From contig VXBP01002338.1 of the NCBI GenBank assembly GCA_013400115.1, positions 1-64,000 of the forward strand: DNA of 64,000 nt. Direction: 5' to 3'. Shown here one piece after another: positions 13,001-25,000 of this stretch. Position numbers and translations under genes: made by a program. The stretch comes from Rhinopomastus cyanomelas (lineage: Eukaryota > Chordata > Aves > Bucerotiformes > Rhinopomastidae). Under the pieces are notes generated by a model. The model saw only the letters and a list, made by a program, of their open reading frames with translations. It ran no database searches and was not told where the DNA came from. Positions within the stretch are counted from its first letter, which is position 1; each line of letters opens with the position of its first letter.

Positions 13001-16000
13001 AACTTCTTCCCGGTGAGGGTGACAGACCCCTGGCAGGGGCTGCCCAGGGTGGCTGTGAAGCCTTCTCTGGAGACATTTCAAACCCTGGACACATTCCTGT
13101 GTGACTGGATCTAGGGGATCCTGCTGTGTCAGGGAGATTGGAGTGGATAATCTTTCAAGGTCTCTTCCAATCCCTAACATTCTGTGATGAGCCAGAGAAA
13201 TCTTGCAGGTTAAAGGTAGTTTGATTGTTTTATTTTTGTTTCTCTATTGCTGTAAAAGGTATGTTTCAGATCATCATTAAATTTCAAAACGACATGAAGC
13301 CAAGTACCTCTTCCCTCTCTTGGTCCACATCTTGTTTCTTTAGCAGACTGAGCTCTGGAAGAGTTAGAAGTCTCTGTGTCTGTAAATGGAGCCGTTGGGT
13401 CTGTATATTGGTCCAGAGATAAATTCAGTTATCTCCATCTCAGTGGTTCTCTTTGGATTATTGGCAGAGTTCGCTGTAGACCAGTTTTATCTTGTTGAGG
13501 CTCAGCCTGTCACTAATTCATCATCTTTATTAAACAAGAAATACCAGGGAGAACAAAATGAAAGATAAGACTGTTTCCCTTAAAAGTCATGTAGTCCCAT
13601 GGGAGAATGGAGATGCTGATGTGTTATCAGCTTAAAACAGTGCAGGCACAGAAACACAGCATCTCTTTACTTGGAAGAGACCTTTAAGGTCAAGTCCAAC
13701 CTGCAGCCCAGCTCTGCCAGGTCACCCTCATATCATGACCCACAGCCTTTGAAATCCCTGTAGGAATGGAGACCGCCCTGGGCAGCCTGTCCCAATGTTT
13801 GATAATCTTTTTGGTGAAGAAATTTTTTCTGACATCCAAATTTTTTTTTAATCCAGTTAAATCCCACCATCTGCTTCTCAGAGCACTTGTGCTCCAGCCC
13901 CTTCACAAGCCTTCTCTGGACATGCTCCAATCCCTCAATGTCCTTCTGGCAGTGCTGACCCCAGAGTGGGTCCTCCCCAGTGCTGAGTCCAGAACTTGTC
14001 CAGGGTAAGGGGCAATGGAAGTGAGCTGGAACAGAGGAGATTCCACATCAATATGAGAAGGAACTTCTTCACAGGGAGGGTGACAGAGCACTGGAAGGGA
14101 CTGCCCAGGGTGGGTTGTGGAGTCTGCTTCTGTGGAGACATTTAAAATCCTCCTGGCCATGTTCCTGTGTGACTTCTAGGGGATCCTGCTGTGGAAGGGG
14201 GGATTGGACTGAGGGACCTTTTGAGATCCTTTCCAATCTGTAACATTCTGGGATTCTTTGAATGGACTTTAAAATGTCTCTAGTTCTATTCCTAAACTAC
14301 CCTTAGTGCAGCACAGTGTGTTGGAGAGGAAAACCCCTGCAGAAGGGTTTGGGAGAATCTGCAGCAAACCAAGACAATCTGCATTACAGTGATTTTATTT
14401 CCCATGGAGTCATGACCCCCAGGAAAACCTTCATGTTGCTTCGTTGGTCATGGCTGTGACACATGTGGCGGTGTATTTGTCTTTAGTAGGAACAAAGTGC
14501 CACCATGGCTGGAGTTTCAGTAACTGAAGGGAAAGTCAGGTGGTTCAGGTGAAAGGAGGAGGGGATTTGGATTTCATTACAGTAAAGATTCACACCTATT
14601 AATGAACCCTCAGGTTTTAGTGGGGTTTTGTGCTTGAGGTTTTGGCGTGTAACTGCAGTAGCCTGCTGGTGTACTGCCTGAAACTGATGCTAGCAGGCAG
14701 TGCTGCTCACAAACTAACCGATAATCGTCTCACCTAGGTGCAAGCAGAACCTCTAAGGAAGTGTCTGGGTTAGACCATATAGAGGACTTGGTAGTCTCTT
14801 TTATTATCTTCTCTTTTTTCCTGCTCAATGTATTTCATAGGGGAGGGAAGAGGAGAAGATGGATGCTTTCCTCATTTCCAGTTAAAACTTTAAAAAATAA
14901 ATAACAGATTAAAAAAATTAATCCTCTGCGGAGTCTCCTTCTCTGGAGACGTTTCAAATGCACCTAGCCATGTTCCTGTGTGACTGGATTTAGGGGGGAT
15001 CCTGCTGTGGCAGGGGGATTGGACTGGATGATCTTACAAGGTGCCTTCCAATCCCTAATGTTCTGGGATTCTGAGGTTTAGTTAAAAGAAGGGATTTCAA
15101 AACTCCAGTTTCCCCTCTTGGTGAAGCATCGGTCTTTCACTGCCTAGAAGTAATTTGCAATGTGGGGAATATCAGTTAGTGGGGTAGTTACTACAGTCAG
15201 AAAAAGCCTGTTTTCCAGCTTGAACTTGGAATGAGGTTATGAAAGTCTTTACCTCTTTTTTTACAGGTTTTTTTGTTGTGCTTTCAGCTCTGACAGACAT
15301 CTCTAAATACAATTGAGGTCTAAGTGGGTATAGAAAACATTTGTTGCGAGAGCTGAAATATCTTTGTCAATCTGTTTTGGCTCTTTGTTACTTGTCACAG
15401 TGAAGAGTTTGTCATCTACCCACAAGTTTCTTTCCAAATATTGAAAAAAATACCAAAACTTCAAGCAAAGTCAGCTCACTGTAAAAGATTTTAACATCTG
15501 ACATAACTGCGAGATTGCAGGTCTTACAAACTTGTCTTGTTTTCATGTCTTCAGTTAGAAGCAGTTGGAATTGATGGTAATGCTTGCAGGCAACTGGCAG
15601 TTAATTCCTGTTCTTGGTACAGAGGAGAGATGGAACAGTGGGGCCTTAACAAGCCTGTCCTGTGGGGACGTGCTGCAAGAGTTGGGGCTATTCAGCATAC
15701 AGAAAAGGAGACTCCAGGGAGACCTTACGGCAGCCTTTGAGTACTCGAAGGGGCCTATAAGGAAGCTGGAGAAGGGCTTTTTACAAGAGTTTGTAATGAC
15801 AGGACAAGGGGAAATGGCTTTAAGGTGAAAGAGAGCAGATTTAGATTAGATATAGGAAGACGTTCTTTACAGTGAGGCTGCTGAGGCACTGGAGCAGGTT
15901 GTGCAAGGAAGTTGCGGCTGCTTCATTCCTGGAAGTGTTCAGGGCCAGGCTAGATGGGGCTCTGGGGAACCTGGTCTGGTGAGAGGTGTCCCTGCCCATA

Positions 16001-19000
16001 GCAGGGGCTTGAAACCTTGCTGTGGCAGGAGGATTGGAATAGATGGCCTTTCAAGGTCCCTTCCAATCCCTAATGTTCTGCGATTCTGTGAGACTAGATG
16101 ATCTTTGAGATTCCTTCCAACCTAAACCATTCTCTGAATCAGTGACTTCATAACTCGATGTTTTCTCTATGATTTTCAGTATTTTCTCTTGCTATAGTTG
16201 TGCCAATAAACAGAAGTTCATAGGTTGGTCCCTTTCCATACCTAGCACCCCGAGGGAGATGCATGGGGCTTTTGGTGTTCATGGAACACCCAGCAATGCT
16301 GGTCCATGTCAGGCTGTAGATGTGACTTTGGTGTTTTGCTTGGCAGCTCATAGTGTTAAAATAATTTGTAGTGATTCGTGAACTGTGTGGAAAGTCTTTT
16401 GTGCTGCTCTACAGAAGACACTGAGTTAGTGGAAGATGTTAGTTAATTAACATCACTAGGTTGCTCCCTAACCTGGTGAGATCAGCTGACTATAACCTAC
16501 TGCTGATCGTCCAGACAAGTGAGGAGAAAACTGTATTCCATAGCCTGAGGGGAATGAAGAAATACCTGAAGGCACTAGGATGTTTGGTGAAAGACTCTAG
16601 GGCACAAATTGTATTCTGTTCATTACTTCCATTTTGGGGTGAGGACACAGACCAGAATAGAAGGACTTAGTCCATTAACGCCTGGCTACGACACTGGTTT
16701 TACAGGCAGGGCTTTGGGTTCTTTCAGACACCAGACCTAGCAGATAGGTATCATAGAATCTGTTTCTGTCATCCTGACACCCACTCCTCAAATATTTGTA
16801 GGTGTCAGGAGGATGGAGCTGGGCTCTTCTCAATGTCATCTAGTGATAGGACGAGGGGCAGTGGTTGTAAGCTGGAACATAGAAGGTTCCACATCAATCT
16901 GAGAAGGAACTTCTTCACAGTGAGGGTGACGGAGCACTGGAACAGGCTGCCCAGGGAGGTTGTGGAGTCTCCTTCTCTGGAGACGTTTGAGACCTGCCTG
17001 GATGTGTTCCTGTGTGACTTGGTCTAGGTGATAGTGGACTAGATGATCTTTTGAGGTCCCTTCTGATCCCTAATAATTCTGTGATTCTATGATTAAGGAT
17101 TACCAGACAGAAGAAGCAATGGATGGGTTACCTTCTTTCTTTTGATTTCTCTAGGATGTGGGTTTAAAACATCTCAAGTAACTCTCTGTCAGCAGTGTAA
17201 TGGGTAGTGATAGGATGGCGAATGTTGTGCTTGAAAAAAAGAGAGATATCACCTCTTCACAAAGGGCTAGAGAACCAACTGTGGCTGACGCTCAAGAAAA
17301 GTATCTGAGCCGAGTAATCTGCTCTGTGTCTGTGAACTAACCGGATGTTCTTTGCTTTCAGGCCATGAATATACTGGTTCCCTTCATGTTTAAATATGCA
17401 GTCGACAACCTCAACGAGCTATCTGGAAATGTGCTCAACCTCAGTGCTGCGCCAAACACAGTGGCATCCATGGCCACTGCCGTGCTCATTGGCTGTAAGT
17501 GGGGCTCCCAGATCTCTTCCCAAGTGTCCTTGTTCTTCGATGAGGGATGGGGTTGATGGCTGAACTTCTGACCTCTCCACTGCAAAGCATCTGGAGTGGA
17601 TGTCTCGCAGTTACTTTGGTGTCGATGTTTGGATTCAATGGTATTCCCATTAAAAAAATGAAACAATGCTCCTGAAATTACTCCTGATGATGTCTCCTCC
17701 CCTTTCTTAAACCAGCTGCAAAAGAAATGGATTCACAGTGTGTGCACAGCGGTTTGGAAGTATTGGACCAATTAAGTATAAATTACCTTTGAACTGAAAA
17801 GGCTGAGTATGGATAAAGGAGTCTGATGCAATTTCACACGTGAATGGAAGCTGGGAGTGTAAATATTTACATCTCTTAAACTTTGTCATCTTTTTTCCTA
17901 GACGGTATCTCAAGAGCTGGGGCAGCATTGTTCAACGAAGCCAGAAATGCCGTGTTTGGGAAGGTGGCTCAGAATTCAATCAGAAGGATAGCCAAGAACG
18001 TGTTTCTGCACCTTCATAACCTGGACTTGGCCTTCCACCTGAGCAGGCAGACTGGTGCTCTGTCCAAAACCATTGACAGAGGAACGAGAGGCATCAGTTT
18101 TGTTCTTAGTGCTTTAGTGTTTAACCTGGGACCTACAATGTTTGAGGTGGCGCTGGTCAGTGGGATTCTGGTATGTGGTGTTTGTTCCTCAGTTGGAATT
18201 CATAGAATTATAGAATCATCCTGGCTGGAAAGGACCTCCATGATCATCAAGTCCAGCCCTCACCCCAACAGCTCCCTAACCCCTAGACCATGGCCTCAAG
18301 TGCTTTAGCTACTCAGTTCTTAAACCCCTTCAGGGATGGGGACTCCGCCACCTCCCTGGGCAGCCTGTGCCAGTGCCCAACCACTCTCTCAGCAAGGAAC
18401 TTCTTCCTAAGGTCCAATCTAAGCCTCCTCTGGTGCAACTTGAGGCCATTTCCTCTCGTCATAGAATCATAGAATCATTAGGGATTGGAAGGGACCTCAA
18501 AAGATCATCTAGTCCAATCCCCATGCCACAGCAGGGTGATTTGAGAGAAGAGACAAGCACCAGCCTCGCTCCAACCTCCTTTTAGGTAGCCGCAGAGAGC
18601 AAGAAGGTCTCCTCTCAGCCTCCTCTTCTCAGTAACCGCATTTCCTTCAGCTGCATTTCATAGGGCCTATTTTCCAGCCCCCTCCCCAGCCTCACTGCCC
18701 TTCTCAGGCCGCGCTCCAGCTCCTCAATGTCCTCCTTGTCCTGGTTTTAATGATTTTTCTTTTACCAAAGTCTACAGAGTATTAATAATAATCGAATTTA
18801 TAAGATGGTTGTGAAAGCAACTGCTGTAAAGGAGAGCGATCCATAATTTTCACATATTAGTTACTTTAAATCAGCTTATTTGAAATTATTTTCACATTTA
18901 ACGCTTGTCTTCACTTGGTGGTATTTTATGGGAATAATTATGGCTGAAAAAATGAAATCGGAACAATAAATTGTGTACACAGACGTCAAACATATCTGGG

Positions 19001-22000
19001 TAGATACTGAGGAAACAGAATATAAATGTCCACGCGTGCTGGCTCCTGCTCTATTGATGCCAGGGCGGGGAGTGATTATTTGCTTTATTCTGTGTATTGG
19101 TCTTTTCCTACTGAGAAATTAAGAGAGAAAAGTCTGTTTTGGAGAAAGGCGCCTCTCCTTGCAGGCTTGAAGCTCAGAGTTCAACGCTTCTTTTCTGAAT
19201 CAAACTTCCTGTCTTTTGAAGTCAGGGTCTTTTGGACATTTATAAGCTGAAATCTAAATCTGAGTTGTGTAGCTCAGACTAAACCAAGACCCTTGTGTTT
19301 ATTCCTCTTAGAAGGGCATCATCAAACTTAGCTGTAAGAATGTGAATTGAACTCTCCAGTGGTGTTTGGTTCAGTTTGAGGACCTTGGGAATGTGCGTGT
19401 TGAGCTGGCTGGCAGCTCACCTGCCACACTTTAGTTTCCCTTCTTAAACCTTTTCACAGTATCACAGTAATGATAAGGATGGAAAAGACCTTAAAGATCA
19501 TCCAATCCAACCTAAATCCAAATAAACCAAGTAAACCTAACATCTAGATCCATGCCACTCAGCACCTCATCCAGCCTAACCTTGAACACCTCCAGGGATG
19601 GTGATTCAACCACCTCTGTGGGCAGCCCATTCCAAAACCGGATCACTCTTTCAGTGAAAAATCTTTTCCTAATGTCAAGTCTGGGGGTTGTCTTGACATT
19701 AGACCCCAGACTGCAGAGGAGGTTGAGGCAACAGGTGAGCCTGCCTTGGTTGATGAGGACTGGGTTAGGGATAAGTTGAGCAAACTGGATGTGCACAAAT
19801 CCATGGGCCCAGATGGGATGCACCCGCGTGTGCTAAGGGAGACGACAGAAGTCATTGCTAGGCCACTCTCCATCATCTTTGCTAGATCCTGGGGAATGGG
19901 AGAGGTGCCTAGGGACTGGAAAATAGCAANNNNNNNNNNNNNNNNNNNNNNNNNNNNNNNNNNNNNNNNNNNNNNNNNNNNNNNNNNNNNNNNNNNNNNN
20001 NNNNNNNNNNNNNNNNNNNNNNNNNNNNNNNNNNNNNNNNNNNNNNNNNNNNNNNNNNNNNNNNNNNNNNNNNNNNNNNNNNNNNNNNNNNNNNNNNNNN
20101 NNNNNNNNNNNNNNNNNNNNNNNNNNNNNNNNNNNNNNNNNNNNNNNNNNNNNNNNNNNNNNNNNNNNNNNNNNNNNNNNNNNNNNNNNNNNNNNNNNNN
20201 NNNNNNNNNNNNNNNNNNNNNNNNNNNNNNNNNNNNNNNNNNNNNNNNNNNNNNNNNNNNNNNNNNNTGTGGAGTCTCCTTCACTGGCAACATTTAAGAC
20301 CCATCTGGATATGTTCCTGTGCGACTTGGTCTAGGTGATCCTGCTGTTGCAGGGAGATCGGACTAGATGATCTTTCAAGGTCCCTTCCAATCTGTAGTGA
20401 TTTTATGACTCTGTGAATCACAGAGACTGTCCTGTCTCCAGTGGCCAGGGAGAAAAGACCGACCCCCTGCCTGACTACAACCACTGTTCGAGGCACTGCA
20501 ACAAACCACCTTTCAGATAGTTATAACCCTGAGCCTCCTCTTTTCCAGGCTAAACAAGCCCAGCTCCCTCAGCCTCTCCTCACAGGGCTCATCTTCCAGC
20601 CCCTTAACCAATCGACTTGCCCTTCTTTGGACTCGTTCCAGCACCTCGACATCCCTCTTAAACTGAGGGGCCCAGAACTGAACACAGTACTCCAGGTGTG
20701 GTCTAACCAGTGCCGAATACAGGGGAAGGATAACCTCCCTTGACCTGCTGGCCACACCATTCCTGATGCAGGCCAGGATGCCATTGGCCTGCATGCATCC
20801 TGGTGCAGCCTGAAGTAGAGAAAACACTTCATAAATGGTTCTGCAAGGCTGTTTTTGTCACCTTCTGCACCCAGGAATCCTGCACACAAATACTTGTTTG
20901 GGGTTCCAAACACAAGCATCAGCAGCCCTTCTGTTTCATACAGGCACAAATAACTTTCTGATATTGCTAGGTCTTGGTTATCTCCTTTTTATGTGTGTCC
21001 TGCATTGATATGTCCTTTAGAGTTTGTGCCTGCGTTCAGTCTTCAGTTGCTCAGAGCAGAGAGCTCAGAGTTCCAGTCTGGGTTAGGAGGGTTCCTAAAG
21101 GATTCCTTTTCAAGTCTGGAACCCTTTCTCCTTGTCCTCTCACTACCACCCATGTCAAAAGCCCTCCCCCCCATGTCAAAAGCCCTCCCCCAGATTTCTT
21201 GTAGCCCCCTTCCTTCAGAGATTGGAAAGCTGCTAGAAGGTCCCCTGGGAGCCTCCTCCAGGCTGAACAACCTCCTCTTGCTCAGCCTGTCCTCGGAGGG
21301 TAGGTGCTCCAGCCCTCTGATGATTTGAGTGGCTCTCCTCTGGACCCCTTCCAGGAGCTCTGTGTCCTTCTGATGTTGGGAACTCCAGAACTGGACCCAG
21401 AACTCCAGTGGGGTCTCACCAGTGCAGAGTAGAGGGGGAGAATCACCTCCCTTGACCAGCAGTCACTGGTTTTTGAAAATCATTCTGACTCTTTCTTTCC
21501 AACATTGCAGTATTACAAGTGTGGTGCCGAGTTTGCTTTAATAACTCTGGGGACTCTAGGAACCTATGCAGCATTCACGATAGCAGTCACACGGTGGAGG
21601 TAAGGCCTGTCCTTGGATTCACAGGGCTACGTAGCGCTGCCTCTGCTTGAGCTCTTGACTGTATAAAGCTTTGTTTTACAGGACTAAGTTTCGAATAGAA
21701 ATGAACAAAGCTGATAACGATGCGGGTAATGCTGCCATTGACTCTCTGCTGAACTATGAGACTGTAAAGGTAAGGCTGGTCTTTACCACTAGGCTCTCTG
21801 TCTTGCTGTTGTGGGTAAGGTAGAGATGTGGGGGTGGCAGGGATTCCCGTCATATCTCCTTTCCCAGTGCAGGACATGCTGAGGTTTGCTCATGGATTTT
21901 ACTTTCACACATTAAGCTTTTATTTTCTCTTTTGTTGTTGGAAGTGTAGGAGAGGGGGTTGGGTGTGACCTGTACATCCAGTACCGATCTAGCAGATTTT

Positions 22001-25000
22001 ACAGCCAGCTAAACACACAGTTTGATGCAATTGAGAATGTGACATTGGGTGTTTTTCATTCACATCCTAGTACTTCAATAATGAAAAATACGAAGCCCAG
22101 CGATACGATGAATTCTTGAAAACGTATGAAAATGCTTCCCTGAAGACTACCTCTACCTTAGCTCTCCTGAACTTTGGCCAGAGCGCAATATTTAGCATCG
22201 GCCTAACAGCCGTCATGGTCCTCGCGAGCCAGGGCATTGTCGCAGGTAACTCATCTGTCTGAGAGAGAAAAACAATCCTCCTTTAATTCATCTGACTTTG
22301 CCCCAGTGTGTATAAACCCCTGTGCTTTGCCACCAGTAGTTCTATCACCAGAGTCCTTCTCTTTCCTTAGATTAATAAGGATATGTGATTAAAAGTGTTG
22401 CTTCCAAATAGTTTTTCATCTCTATTTGTTGTTTTATTTGGGAAGGCACAGTACAGACTTCCAAAGGGGATGAATATGACAGTGGGTGAGGCTCAGCCCA
22501 TGTGGTTTTAGAGTGAAAGTTCGGATGCTTCAAGCGCTGTGAGCATCCAGAAGTGATCAAAGGGTAGACACCACCTTGTCTTTTTGCATCTGCTTTGCCT
22601 GTTTTAAGAGGTGCCAAGACAAGGCAGAGTTATGCTGTGACAGGTGAAGTCTGTGGGTGCTGTTTGTGGCTGTGCATAGGAGAATCAGGAGGATTTGTAC
22701 CTAAGATTATCTTGGCTGCTCCATATGTTAGTTCCTCCCCTTCTAACTGATTTAGGCCCCTTTCTGTTTCTCAGTTCTCTCAGGAGTTTCCAGCTTGACA
22801 ATCTGATGTTTTCTCCAACATTGCTGTTAATGCTGCTTGATGAAACCCTCCTGGATGTGTTCTTGTGCGACTAGTCTAGATGATCCTGCTGTGGCAGGGG
22901 GATTGGACTAGATGATTTTTTGAGGTCCCCTCCAATCCCTAATGATTCTATGATAGGTGCTGTTATATCTATTTTATTGACGTAAAATGCACTCCTATAT
23001 TTAAACCTCTGGTTTTAGGAGTGGGATTAAAGAAACCAGCCTCGACTGACTTGATTCTTTTGGGGTTTTTAAAAATCTCGTGGTGCTTCCTAACAAAACA
23101 CCCCTTCAAGCCTCCTTATTCTCTCACACCCATTTTGTCTCAAGGCAGCCTTTCCGTTGGAGATCTAGTAATGGTGAACGGATTGTTGTTCCAGCTTTCT
23201 CTTCCCCTAAACTTCTTGGGAACAGTGTACAGGGAGACGAGACAAGCGCTAATCGATATGAACACCTTGTTCACTCTCCTCAGTGTAGATACCAAAATCA
23301 AGGTAAGTAGTAACTTAAAGTTTCCTAAAGCTTCTGGGTGTTTAATAGGGCTGGGGCTGGCAGTGCCATTATTTCACCCTGTTACCTTCCAGCGTTCATT
23401 TCTGCTTCGAAATGAGATGTGGTGTAAAGATGTTGCTCTGCCTCCTCTTTAAGCACAGCTGGCACATCAGCAGCTGCTTGCTTTCTTGCAGAACCTTTTA
23501 GTGACAGTGAAAGTCACTGTATTGTGTAGGGAGTTTTGTGATTTAAGCGTTTGTGCCCTGTGCTTTCATTTTTACTTGTAATTAATGATGCAGCATTTAC
23601 TACCGCAAAGGAAGCGATGAAGCCGAGTGTTTATGGCAGGAATTTTTACCTTCTTTGGGGGAGGGAGGAGAAGATTCAAATTGTTTTTAATATGTTACAA
23701 ACAATTTAAATATGCCACACAAGTGAAACTTATGTGGCAGATTCAAATTGTTTAGAACATATTCAAGCTGGAGTGTCTGTTTTTCTTTTTCTGTGCTAGG
23801 AAACGGACTGTTTGGCTTGTTGAATTGCTTGAGCTACTCTCTGGGCAGCTGATAAAGCTACGCTCTTCTTTTAACAGGACAAAGAGCTGGCTCCACCCCT
23901 GCAGATTACACCACAGAGTGCTGCCATTGCCTTTGATAACGTGCATTTTGAATACCTTGAAGGGCAGAAAGTCCTTGCCGGAGTGTCATTCGAAGTCCCT
24001 GCAGGAAAAAAAGTGGCCATTGTGGGAGGTAGTGGGTCAGGGTGGGTAAATGGACTAAATACACCGATCAGTGCTGTGGAGTTGTGTCCCTTACGTTTGA
24101 TTGTTCTTGTAGTTGGCTTCCTGTGGCTTTTCGTGTGTGGCATCAGCTCTGTTTGGGGACTGGGAATGGCAAAGCAGGACCCTAACAGCAGCTGCAATTC
24201 TTCTCCATTTCAGGAAAAGCACAATTGTGAGACTGTTGTTTCGCTTCTACGAACCTCAGAAGGGAAGTATTTATGTTGCTGGACAGAACATACAAGATGT
24301 CAGTTTGGAAAGTCTTAGGAAGACGATAGGAGTTGTGCCTCAGGTAAGTAACCATGGAATCATAGAATGGTTCAGGTTGGAAGGAACCACAGAGATAATC
24401 CAGTGCCAACCCATTGCCATGGGAGTGACACCTCTCACCAGACCAGGTTGCCTGGAGCTTCAGCCAGCCTGGCCTTGAGCAATTCCATGGAGGAGGCATC
24501 CCTTACTTCTCTGGGCAACCTGTTCCAATGCCTCAACACCTTCATAGGGAGGAATTTCTTCCTCACGTCTAATCTAAATCTCCCATCTTTTAGCTGAAAT
24601 CCATCCCTTTTGTCCTATCACAGATTCACAGAACATTAGGGGTTGGAAGGGACCTAGAAAGATCATTTAGTCTACCCCCTTCCCGGAGCAGGATCACCTA
24701 AACCAAGTTGCTAGAGTCCCTCTAGCCTTCTCAGCTTTCCTGTAGCCTCTTCAGGTACTGGAAGCTGCCCTAATGTCCCCCCAGAACCTTCTCGTCTCCA
24801 GGCTGAGCAGCCCCAGTTCTCTCAGCCTCTCTCCAGAGAGGAAGTGCTGCAGCCCTATGGTTATTTCTGTGTCCTCCTCTGGACTCACTCCAACAGTTCA
24901 GTGTCCTTATACTGGGGACTCCAGAACTAGCCAGAGGACTCCAGGTGGGGTCTCACCAGAGCAGAATAGAAAGGGCAAATCACTTCCCTTGACCTGCTGG

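Noticed and set aside
16014..16094. Regularly recurring ~80-bp blocks over the window as a possible tandem or CRISPR-like array
   Set aside because: They are dispersed CR1 tails in both orientations with irregular spacing, in a vertebrate genome.
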